A DNA stretch of 64,000 nt from the NCBI GenBank assembly GCA_913063125.1, contig CAJXZM010000003.1, positions 1 through 64,000 of the forward strand, in the 5' to 3' direction. The notes beneath the pieces were generated by a model. That model searched no databases and was not told the origin of the DNA. It saw only the letters and a program-made list of their open reading frames with translations. Positions 16,678 to 24,384 of the stretch are shown here, one piece after another. The stretch comes from an uncultured Gammaproteobacteria bacterium. Its GTDB lineage: Bacteria > Pseudomonadota > Gammaproteobacteria > Pseudomonadales > Ketobacteraceae. Position 1 is the first letter of the stretch; the number at the start of each line of letters is the position of its first letter. Position numbers and translations under genes: made by a program.

Positions 16678-17718
16678 ATGACCGAAAGCCTCACTATCAA
16701 AAAGAACGCCTCAAATAGCAGCTCTCGTAATACTGTTTGTATGCATTACGTGCTCGCCGCATGCCAACGAGCCGCTGATGCTGGGCTGGATCAGAACACA
16801 TGTCTCGAATATGCGGGCTTGCAGCCTAATTTATTATCACAACCGCAAGCTCGTATATCCGCATTACAGTATGAAAAACTGGTCGGCTATATAGCATTAA
16901 CACTCAATGACGAATTACTGATGCTAGGAGGCAAAGCACGATCACGGGTAGGTTGCTTTAATCTAATGTGTCAACTTGCCATTCATGAACCAACACTACG
17001 TCAAGCAATTCTTCGCAGTTTACAATTTTATAATTTGCTCTGGGGAGATATCTATTTTCGTTTATCATCCGACGACGAACTAGCCTACCTATCCATTCAC
17101 TTCTCTGACCCATCCATTAATGGTGATCACACAACAACCGATTGCAATCTCGTGTTATTACACCGTTTTTTCAGTTGGTTGATTAACCAGCATATCCCTC
17201 TACATCACGTTAGCTACTCTTATCCTAAACCGAGTTATCACAAAGAACATGACCGGCTATATCGATGCTCTATTAACTATTCTGAAGCTAAAGATGCACT
17301 AGCCTTTCCCAAAATGTTATTAGCGACCCCTATAATTCAAACCAAAGAAACATTGTCCCTATTTCTCAAGGGTGCCCCTGGCAACCTAATGGCTATTCCC
17401 AATAACGAGAATAGTCTCACAACACAAATTCGTACGGTATTGGCATCAACGTTATATAGCGATCCTCCTTCACTGGAACAAATTGCTAACGCGTTAAATA
17501 CAACAACACAAACCATTCGTAGAAAACTAAAAAAAGAAAATGCGTCATACCAAGAAATTAAAGATCAGTTGCGCCAAGATAGCGCTATCAATTTTTTATG
17601 CAATAGCACCTTGCCTATTAACGACATTGCTTTGCGCCTAGGGTTTTCGGAACCCAGCACATTTCACAGGGCATTTAAAAAATGGACAGGGGCCACACCC
17701 GGCGATTATCGACGATAG
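16678..17718 (+). CDS. AraC-family regulator with arabinose-binding-type N-domain
   Basis: The first 210 residues read as the Arabinose_bd-type sensor domain seen in pseudomonad AraC proteins such as OruR and related regulators. The last 90 or so (about 255-346) form two helix-turn-helix motifs ending in LGFSEPSTFHRAFKKWTG, the classical AraC/XylS signature. The gene begins with ATG 231 bp from the divergent CoA-transferase gene. It most likely controls that gene and possibly itself through the repeats between them. Regulators of this subgroup often respond to lipid or amino-acid derivatives; the effector here is unknown. A K+ channel gene follows 74 bp downstream and may be separate. Confidence 0.9.
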   Translation: MTESLTIKKNASNSSSRNTVCMHYVLAACQRAADAGLDQNTCLEYAGLQPNLLSQPQARISALQYEKLVGYIALTLNDELLMLGGKARSRVGCFNLMCQLAIHEPTLRQAILRSLQFYNLLWGDIYFRLSSDDELAYLSIHFSDPSINGDHTTTDCNLVLLHRFFSWLINQHIPLHHVSYSYPKPSYHKEHDRLYRCSINYSEAKDALAFPKMLLATPIIQTKETLSLFLKGAPGNLMAIPNNENSLTTQIRTVLASTLYSDPPSLEQIANALNTTTQTIRRKLKKENASYQEIKDQLRQDSAINFLCNSTLPINDIALRLGFSEPSTFHRAFKKWTGATPGDYRR

Positions 17719-17792
17719 CGTTAATCGCAGCCTGAGTCCAAAACACCTATAATCAGGCCTAAAAACCGCTCGATAAAAGCAGGATCGACGTT

Positions 17793-18614
17793 ATGTTTAA
17801 ATTCCCAAAACAACCAATAGATCTCATTTTTGGCTTTGGAGGTATGCATCCAGAGGAAAATAATAGGGCAAAGTATTGGGCCGCCCTATTCGAACCCTTT
17901 ATGCTTTTAATTGCATTTTGGACGTTACTTGAATGGCACTTGAGTAGCAAAGGCTTGCTAAACGAACCCCAATTAATGCTGGCAAATTGGTTAATATGGG
18001 GGGGGTTCTTTATTGAAACACTCATCTTGTCTTTCCTCAGTGACCGACCACTACGCTACGTAATGCGTAATTGGGCGCATTTAGTGATCATTTTCCTCGG
18101 TATCCCGCTATTTTATGAATCCGCTAATCGAGTCGGTATATTGAGAATGATACGACTATTGCTACTTTTTGGAATTATTACCCACAACCTCCACACTTTA
18201 AAAAACCTGTTATCACAGAATCACTTAGGAAAAACATTATTTGTAGGCATCGCGCTCATCCTCGCCAGCGGTATTCTAATTGCCACCATTGACCCCTCAA
18301 TTGAAACGCCAGCAGAAGGCATTTGGTGGGCGTGGGTCACCGTAACTACCGTTGGTTACGGTGATATAGTGCCCAGCAGTAGCGAGGGACGTATTTTTGC
18401 ATCTATTCTTATCCTTTTCGGTATCGGTTTAGTATCTCTTATCACTGCGAATCTATCAGCCTACCTGCTATCGAAAGGAATGAAACAGGAACTACAGTAC
18501 GAAAAAGAAGAACTAAAGAAACTGCGAGAACTTGAGGTTCACGTCCATCGACTAGAAGGTAAAATTGACCAATTATTAGGAAACCTACCCAACCACTCAA
18601 TAGACAAAAAATAA
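17793..18614 (+). CDS. Voltage-gated-type potassium channel
   Basis: This inner-membrane protein has about six hydrophobic helices, including an S4-like arginine-bearing helix (near residues 105-125, RVGILRMIRLLLLF) and a pore loop with the K+ selectivity filter T-V187-G-Y-G190-D191. After S6 the cytoplasmic C-terminus is a strongly charged coiled coil (about 230-270) that probably drives tetramer assembly. It matches the bacterial KvAP/ion-transport-2 type and lacks an RCK domain. It is transcribed from the plus strand after the AraC gene. The physiological trigger is unknown, but a role in membrane potential or osmotic balance is expected. Confidence 0.9.
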   Translation: MFKFPKQPIDLIFGFGGMHPEENNRAKYWAALFEPFMLLIAFWTLLEWHLSSKGLLNEPQLMLANWLIWGGFFIETLILSFLSDRPLRYVMRNWAHLVIIFLGIPLFYESANRVGILRMIRLLLLFGIITHNLHTLKNLLSQNHLGKTLFVGIALILASGILIATIDPSIETPAEGIWWAWVTVTTVGYGDIVPSSSEGRIFASILILFGIGLVSLITANLSAYLLSKGMKQELQYEKEELKKLRELEVHVHRLEGKIDQLLGNLPNHSIDKK

Positions 18615-18822
18615 ACAGCACACAAGAAGTGACGTAACGGTCAGTCTAGAGATACCCCAACACCGTTGTAAGACATTGCCCCTTTCTTCTCAAAAAGCCA
18701 GATTTGGCCTCAATAATGGTATTATTTCACTTGTTTTGAGCCGCACTTGCATTAGAATCCCATCTCAATCACTTATAGAGTGATTAACATACTATTTCAG
18801 AAAACCAAGGGATAGGTTTCTA

Positions 18823-19530
18823 ATGAACGATGCGGCATACATTAACCTTGAGAACGTTCCCGATGGAAGTACTCCAGGCTCTACAATATCTCTAGCGCAA
18901 GTTAACACTGAGAACACATCCTGCTTATCAACTGACTCATGCCTATCCACTGAGGCACTGACCAACTCCTTCAACATTGTTAATCAACGCTTTTTTCAGG
19001 GAGGAATTACTGGTGCGATTATTTGGCAAGTGCCTAAAGGGATGGTCTCAATTAACAAAGGCTCCCCCTGCTACTCGTTAAACGGATCAACCGAAGAACT
19101 TACCTTCGAACAAGCTACATTAGCCATTAAACAAGGCCAAGCAGACAAAGCCTTAGCATTACTCACACCTTTCGCTGATAAAGGCCACCCGGATTCAGAG
19201 CTACTGGTATGCCATATACTAAAGCGACAACACGGGGAATGGCAGGGTTATGCCAAGGCCTATAACGATCATTTCATCACAGAAATGATGGCTCCTGCCG
19301 CCTGCTACTACCCTGATACTCAAACCATTGCAATTCATCCTCATCTTCACCGTCGTGGCGCTCCTATGTTTGTTTTACGTTACTTGATTTATCATGAATG
19401 CTGCCACCAAATCATTGACTCTTCTGAATCAGAACCCCACACCCCTCTTTTTATGGAATACGAGGAAAAAGCCCCATTTAGAGAAAAGGCTCTTTCTTGG
19501 TTATCAAAAGAAGGTTTCCCCACGTTATAG
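18823..19530 (+). CDS. SprT-like HExxH protein with short repeat region
   Basis: The C-terminal half contains a zinc-metalloprotease-like site, H191-E-C-C-H195, with a likely third ligand H206 (PHTPLF). It lies in a context (YLIYHECCHQ) that recalls SprT/M48-like gluzincins. The first 90 residues have no recognised fold; residues 95-145 look like a TPR or Sel1-type helical pair. No signal peptide is seen, so a cytoplasmic protein is likely. It is followed 48 bp later by a secreted protein gene on the same strand. The zinc site is directly visible; the substrate, and whether it is an active protease, are unknown. Confidence 0.65.
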   Translation: MNDAAYINLENVPDGSTPGSTISLAQVNTENTSCLSTDSCLSTEALTNSFNIVNQRFFQGGITGAIIWQVPKGMVSINKGSPCYSLNGSTEELTFEQATLAIKQGQADKALALLTPFADKGHPDSELLVCHILKRQHGEWQGYAKAYNDHFITEMMAPAACYYPDTQTIAIHPHLHRRGAPMFVLRYLIYHECCHQIIDSSESEPHTPLFMEYEEKAPFREKALSWLSKEGFPTL

Positions 19531-19578
19531 GCCGACTACCACCGAAGGTATAGATTAAAAGACTTTTTATACATTAAC

Positions 19579-20697
19579 GTGATGAATTCCATGATGGCAT
19601 ATACATATATTAATAGAGCAGCAATTTGGCTAGCGGTATTTACCGCTGTGTCGATGAGCCCAGCATTTGCCAACCCTGTGAATAGCAACACAAAACAATG
19701 CACAAATTCTCCAACACCCCACTGCATCTTAGAAAAAACATTTGATCTTATACAGTCATTACCCTCAAGCAGTGAAAAAGAAAAACTTCTTATTGAACTA
19801 GGGTTTGAATCCTATTTACTCAATAAAAAAAAACTGTTTAGCAACACTTTGGGGGAACTCAAAAAAACAAACCTGACGTTAAGAAACTCGTTCCCTACAG
19901 CATTACAAAAATTATCCGCTTTGATGAAAAGTAAAAAGATTACACCTGTAATTCCCAATACGTTATTTTCCAGTGCAATCGCAAAGCAGCTTGCTCAAGA
20001 AGAGATATTCCTACTCTCCATAAAAAATAGAACAATGGGTATAGAGCATCTTATTGACACACCCCTTAGCCACAAACCTTTCAATGACAGCCTGCAATGG
20101 AACGCCGCATACATTTACTATTTAACACTAACAAGAGATGTAACCCTTAAAAAATCTACCGAGCTAAAACGATTCCTCATAAAACAACTTGCACAGTCCC
20201 TACCCCAACAACATCAGCAAAAAAATTTAGAAATTTCCTTACTAGAAACATTAGGGGGAGCACTGAAGAAAGGTGAGGAAACCCGATTAATTTCTAACAT
20301 AAACGGGTTCAGTCCACATAACTTAGTTCAACTAGACAAACGTATCATTTTTTATCAAAAATTCACTAATTTCTATAATGCCAAAATTGGATTAAACCAG
20401 GACGAGTGTAACAACCCACTCAAAACCACGAGTGACAGCCTAGCCGTATTTTTTTCCTCAAAAAACCTGCAAATCATGAAACAGCTAGACGCATTAACCA
20501 TCACTGAACCCAACGACTATTTGCTGGCAAGCATCATCGTTCAACATCTAAATAGCTGCACACCGTTAAGCCACGCCTTCCAACAACGTTACCTCCAATC
20601 TCTAGCAAATATACCGCTAGCGAAAGACGTAACAATATCCTCAGTTAAGAGTTTAATCCAGCACCTACGAAGCTTTCGACGGTACACAAGAATATAG
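19579..20697 (+). CDS. Secreted protein of unknown function
   Basis: The frame opens with GTG at 19579 and ATG codons at 19582 and 19591/19594; the exact start is uncertain. An N-terminal hydrophobic segment ending near PAFA-NP is a probable signal peptide (cleavage near residue 32). The mature part (about 340 residues) is Lys/Leu/Gln-rich and predicted alpha-helical. It has four or five cysteines, including a pair near the N-terminus (QCTNSPTPHC). I recognise no family. It may form a short same-strand unit with the HExxH gene upstream. It is read as a real gene because of its length, signal peptide and plausible composition. Confidence 0.6.
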   Translation: MMNSMMAYTYINRAAIWLAVFTAVSMSPAFANPVNSNTKQCTNSPTPHCILEKTFDLIQSLPSSSEKEKLLIELGFESYLLNKKKLFSNTLGELKKTNLTLRNSFPTALQKLSALMKSKKITPVIPNTLFSSAIAKQLAQEEIFLLSIKNRTMGIEHLIDTPLSHKPFNDSLQWNAAYIYYLTLTRDVTLKKSTELKRFLIKQLAQSLPQQHQQKNLEISLLETLGGALKKGEETRLISNINGFSPHNLVQLDKRIIFYQKFTNFYNAKIGLNQDECNNPLKTTSDSLAVFFSSKNLQIMKQLDALTITEPNDYLLASIIVQHLNSCTPLSHAFQQRYLQSLANIPLAKDVTISSVKSLIQHLRSFRRYTRI

Positions 20698-21046
20698 AAA
20701 GTGTGCAACTTATTGCTCACCCAATATATATAAAACAAAGCAACGCTAAGTAGACATTGGAAACTCAAAGATTTCATCAAAAAAGATAAAAAAACTTTCA
20801 ATAAAACAAATAATCGAATGTTTTTAGCAAAATTTGTAAGACATTCGCCCTAACCAATTTTTATTGTGTGAGATATTGCTCAATTTGAGAAACGCGTATT
20901 GATATAGGTTTATCGGACTGTTATTGTACGCGGCATATTAGTAACCAAATGGAATATACCTTTCATTTAAACGCTTCGCTAATGGATGATTACAACGTTA
21001 AAAACACGGGCGTTTTTAACAGCGATGCCGCCACAGGGATAAGATA
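20698..21046. other. Intergenic region before the sigma-like gene
   Basis: This AT-rich stretch of 349 bases shows no convincing gene. It contains the inverted repeat at 20997-21020 and probably the promoter of the sigma-like gene, but no clear -35/-10 pair can be chosen by eye. Confidence 0.5.
20997..21020. promoter_or_regulatory. Perfect 9-bp inverted repeat upstream of sigma-like gene
   Basis: GTTAAAAAC (20997-21005) pairs with GTTTTTAAC (21012-21020) around the 6-base loop ACGGGC. It ends 26 bp before the ATG of the sigma-like gene. It could be an operator or an RNA hairpin in the leader. Confidence 0.5.
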
Positions 21047-21793
21047 ATGACACTGAGTAAAAGCATAAAGAATGGCAACATAAATCAGTACCGAGACCTT
21101 TCCTCATTAAGCACAGATGAGTGGAAATCCCTCGACATTTACGTTTTCATTGCTGCTAATTTCAATCGCTATTGCTCTGGCCTCATTAAGAAAATCGGTA
21201 TTCAACACTTACCTTCGGACACTAGAGACTCTTTGATGGGCTTATTTTGTGACGTAGGTTATCGCCCATTAACACGTGCTCACGAAAAAAACATCGGCGC
21301 CATTGGCGAACGTAGAAATCAAATAATGTTAGGAACATTAAAAATGATTTCTACAACACGCATGGTTGATGCTCTCATCAAAGAATACCCTGCTTATGTC
21401 ACTCTAAACTCAGCAACAGACCCTGTCGACGATGACGACTGGACAGAAGCTCCCGAAGAGCTTCATCACACAAATCGCGAGACCCAAGCCACTGCATTTT
21501 TTGCCGCTGAAAGCAGTACGCCGTTTTGGAATGAAATCGAACAAGAGCAAAGCCATGATGATGCAGAACTGTCCCTCAAAATGGAAGTTGTTCGTTCTTA
21601 CTTAACACCTTTGCAATTCAAACACCTGCGCTACACTATTTGCGATGGGTTAACAACAAATGAGATAGCGGAAAAAACGGGACACAGCGCTACCAATGTT
21701 CGAATCATGCTACTCAATGCCCGAAAGATTATGATGGACCTTGTTCCAAGTCATTTACAAAATGACATTCAACATTGCATGCGTCGCAGATAA
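21047..21793 (+). CDS. Divergent sigma-70 (ECF-like) family protein
   Basis: The C-terminal 60 residues look like sigma region 4: a helix-turn-helix with TTNEIAEKTGHSATNVRIML followed by LNARKIM, close to the usual sigma-70 pattern. Residues 30-125 resemble a worn region 2 (SDTRDSLMGLF and MLGTLKMISTTRMVDALI). Together they suggest a divergent ECF-type RNA polymerase sigma factor of 248 residues. An acidic linker lies near 125-145. The ATG is preceded by AGGGAT. A second unknown gene starts 3 bp after its stop, so the two are co-translated. It could instead be a sigma-like DNA-binding regulator that does not engage core polymerase. Confidence 0.55.
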   Translation: MTLSKSIKNGNINQYRDLSSLSTDEWKSLDIYVFIAANFNRYCSGLIKKIGIQHLPSDTRDSLMGLFCDVGYRPLTRAHEKNIGAIGERRNQIMLGTLKMISTTRMVDALIKEYPAYVTLNSATDPVDDDDWTEAPEELHHTNRETQATAFFAAESSTPFWNEIEQEQSHDDAELSLKMEVVRSYLTPLQFKHLRYTICDGLTTNEIAEKTGHSATNVRIMLLNARKIMMDLVPSHLQNDIQHCMRRR

Positions 21794-21796
21794 AAA

Positions 21797-22687
21797 ATGC
21801 ACATCAATACCTTGGAGGAATTACGCTTTCATTTTGACATTGATCGCCAATTCCTCCCAGAACCACGCCTTTATTTACTTTTTGACAGCGACATCAGCAG
21901 TGAACTCAGTAGCACCTACTTTCTACTAGATGATACCCCTGAATATTACCCTCTTTTTCTAAACACTCACTTAGAAGAACACATACAACACTCTCCCTAT
22001 TTGATTGCAATCACAGAAAAATCATCCAAATTTATGGATTGGTTTTTTACTTACGGTAAACAGTGGGGTTTTTTTTATTTCTCTACGCACTCCCTAGATG
22101 AGGCGCTTAAGCACTGGCACAGTATTATTTTTACTACATCAAATAACGTAAAAAGCAATACGTTACTGCGAATTTACGACCCTAAAATATTACTTTCAAT
22201 CCTCAACGATAAAGACCCCAAAAAAATAACCAATGCACTGGCCCCCTGCGAATCACTCTATTTTCAAAACGAAAAAAATCAATGGATCAAATATAACGCC
22301 AAAGAAGGCCACAACAATTCGACCAAATCAACACGACAACACCCTGACCACGCGATATACATTAACGCTATCAGTAAACGTTGTGAGTTGATTTTATGGG
22401 ATAAATCACCTTATCTTATAGCGAAATTTTCCCCTCAGAGCCTTGATACCGCGATTCATCAAGGTGTTAGCATTGCACTAAATAACAATTTCACCCAACA
22501 ACATAGTATACTTGCATTTTTGCGCTTATGGCTAGAACGAGGCCCTACGTCACTGAATTCACGAGAAATGCAACGTTACCTCCAAACACCTTCTATCTCT
22601 TATACCGACAAAATAGATTACTTAAAAGAAAATACGCCACAGGAAGACTCGTGGAATCAAGCACCTAACCCACCTATCATTATTTGA
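21797..22687 (+). CDS. Unknown protein coupled to sigma-like gene
   Basis: This 296-residue protein starts 3 bp after the sigma-like gene and is probably expressed by translational coupling, since no Shine-Dalgarno sequence stands out. It is rich in aromatic residues, Asn, Lys and His. It has no signal peptide or clear transmembrane segment. I do not recognise the family. The close pairing suggests it works with the sigma-like protein, perhaps as an anti-sigma or a co-regulator, but it has no zinc-finger anti-sigma motif (HxxxCxxC). Its 3' end overlaps the convergent TetR gene by 31 bp. Confidence 0.6.
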   Translation: MHINTLEELRFHFDIDRQFLPEPRLYLLFDSDISSELSSTYFLLDDTPEYYPLFLNTHLEEHIQHSPYLIAITEKSSKFMDWFFTYGKQWGFFYFSTHSLDEALKHWHSIIFTTSNNVKSNTLLRIYDPKILLSILNDKDPKKITNALAPCESLYFQNEKNQWIKYNAKEGHNNSTKSTRQHPDHAIYINAISKRCELILWDKSPYLIAKFSPQSLDTAIHQGVSIALNNNFTQQHSILAFLRLWLERGPTSLNSREMQRYLQTPSISYTDKIDYLKENTPQEDSWNQAPNPPIII

Positions 22688-23268
22688 ATAATCTCATCCC
22701 TCCAGCGACTTACCAATACCTCATCACTCCCCTCCATTGATGCTGCTTTAATGGTTTCAAAAATCATAGAGGTAACAATTCGCGCCGCAATTTCTTGATC
22801 CATATTCGGCCTCAAAAAACCCTTATCAACACCGTTTCGCATATATTCTTGAATGAATTTCGAAAACAATAAAAATGAGGCCGATACATGATTCGCGGTG
22901 TCATTATTCCCTTCCGGCGTCTCATACAACGCTATTCGAGCAATTCGCTGGTCGTCTTGAAAGATGCTAATAAGCCTATCTGAAATTCTAACAATCTGCT
23001 CTTTATACTCCTGCAGGCTATTTGTCTCGGGGGGCTCATCCTGTACCACCGTCGCTAATTTCTGCAAAATACTTGTTACTACCGCATCAAATATCGCCTG
23101 TTTATTTTTGTAATACCTGTAAATTGTTCCATGGCCGATTTTTAATAAATTAGCTATATCAGCGATACTCGCAGAATAGTAGCCTTTCTCGGAAAATATG
23201 GTAATTGCGGCTTGAAGTATCTCCTCCTTGCGACGCGCAACCTTTTCAACACTGGCAACATTAACCAT
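22657..23268 (-). CDS. TetR/AcrR family transcriptional regulator
   Basis: An N-terminal TetR helix-turn-helix (about residues 10-60) contains the standard pattern ILQAAITIFSEKGYYSASI and GHGTIYRYYKNK. The C-terminal ligand-binding half (about 75-200) is predicted all-helical. I use the ATG at 23268; a TTG at 23277 would add three residues. The gene overlaps the end of the convergent sigma-partner gene. The glycosyltransferase-like gene upstream (23351-24304) is on the same strand, so no divergent target is obvious. The ligand is unknown. Confidence 0.88.
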   Translation of the reverse strand: MVNVASVEKVARRKEEILQAAITIFSEKGYYSASIADIANLLKIGHGTIYRYYKNKQAIFDAVVTSILQKLATVVQDEPPETNSLQEYKEQIVRISDRLISIFQDDQRIARIALYETPEGNNDTANHVSASFLLFSKFIQEYMRNGVDKGFLRPNMDQEIAARIVTSMIFETIKAASMEGSDEVLVSRWRDEIIQIMIGGLGA

Positions 23269-23350
23269 AACAACCAAAACCTTAGAGCAGAATGAGCCGT
23301 CATTTTTGATGATGCATTTGTAAATGTCAAAGAAATATCACTTCCACCCT

Positions 23351-24304
23351 TTATCGGTAAAATAAATACTTAAGGCCGCTCCACGCGTTATCCCCTGTAT
23401 ACTCTCCAAAGGGTGGCTCAACAATCGCATCCAAGTACTTACCTGCCTGCAACTCCAACGTGTTTAGCCACAAACGGCCAGAATTCGCAATGTGCGAAGA
23501 CTGATCTTTATGCCGCTGCAAGAAGTTCACTTTTGCCACCAACGCCTCTTTAGAATCAATAAGCGCTACATTTTCCATATCCACTAAACCGAGGTCTGCA
23601 CATTCATCGTGGTCAGCAGGCCAAAGTAATACAAGACAACCCACAGCAAAGGCTTCTAGCGTCTGCAACCTCACCCCACCAAATGGCGAATCGCAAGCAA
23701 AACACATTAGGCTATTATCTAACACACCTAACTTTTCAGCAAAACTGACATCACTGCCCACGATGTGAATTTTTAGCTCTCGCCGAGCATCATAAAGGAT
23801 CCCTTTGTGTTGTTTATATTCCAGTAACTCAGGGTCTCCTAAAAAACACACACGATTGGTTTTCTCAGCAACGCTCTCATCGACAGGTAACGGCTCCATA
23901 AAAGGTGGCAACCACAACACGTCCACCCCTTGTTTTTTAAGCCAACGCTGACGCTTCTGACCAAAAACCACGAAACGAGCCCACGGAAGAGCTTTGCATA
24001 ACTTGACATGTTGATGTAACGCCTCTCCTTCAATTGACGCTAACTCATGCAATATCGGGTCAAACACGATTAATTTAGATAACTTACGTAAGGCAGGGAT
24101 CTGAGAATAAATACGCTTAAATGGCAGCCACACCAACACCCTGTCAAATTGCGTGATTGGCAATCCGTCTATCACTGATGACAACTGTCCCTGACGAGCT
24201 CCATTTAGCCATTCGACATGTAATTCATGGGACGCCTTTAAATGCGATAAAACAGCGCCAGCATGCTGCTTAGACACATCAGAAGCAAGCAACAACATTT
24301 TCAA
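23351..24304 (-). CDS. Glycosyltransferase-like protein (GT-B, CgeB-type)
   Basis: The sequence has two Rossmann-like halves. The C-terminal half contains SPFGGVRLQTLEAFAVGCLVL, the arrangement seen in GT-B glycosyltransferases, where a Glu in the LEA-type motif contacts the nucleotide sugar. The N-terminal half has a typical strand-helix pattern starting MKMLLLASDVS. It resembles CgeB/glyco_trans_1_2 proteins, used in surface or spore glycan assembly. Its donor and acceptor are unknown, and no polysaccharide cluster surrounds it. It is 317 residues, without membrane segments, and lies 80 bp from the DUF748 gene on the same strand. Confidence 0.6.
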   Translation of the reverse strand: MKMLLLASDVSKQHAGAVLSHLKASHELHVEWLNGARQGQLSSVIDGLPITQFDRVLVWLPFKRIYSQIPALRKLSKLIVFDPILHELASIEGEALHQHVKLCKALPWARFVVFGQKRQRWLKKQGVDVLWLPPFMEPLPVDESVAEKTNRVCFLGDPELLEYKQHKGILYDARRELKIHIVGSDVSFAEKLGVLDNSLMCFACDSPFGGVRLQTLEAFAVGCLVLLWPADHDECADLGLVDMENVALIDSKEALVAKVNFLQRHKDQSSHIANSGRLWLNTLELQAGKYLDAIVEPPFGEYTGDNAWSGLKYLFYR

Positions 24305-24384
24305 CGCCTACAACCCTCAACAATCATTAATTAAATAGCCACGTTGAAAGCATAGATGCCCCAGTGCAGACCGCAACAGAAAAT

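Noticed and set aside
18823-19530. Toxin or effector reading of the HExxH protein
   Set aside because: There is no secretion signal, immunity gene or toxin-delivery domain; the site alone supports only a metalloprotease-like fold.
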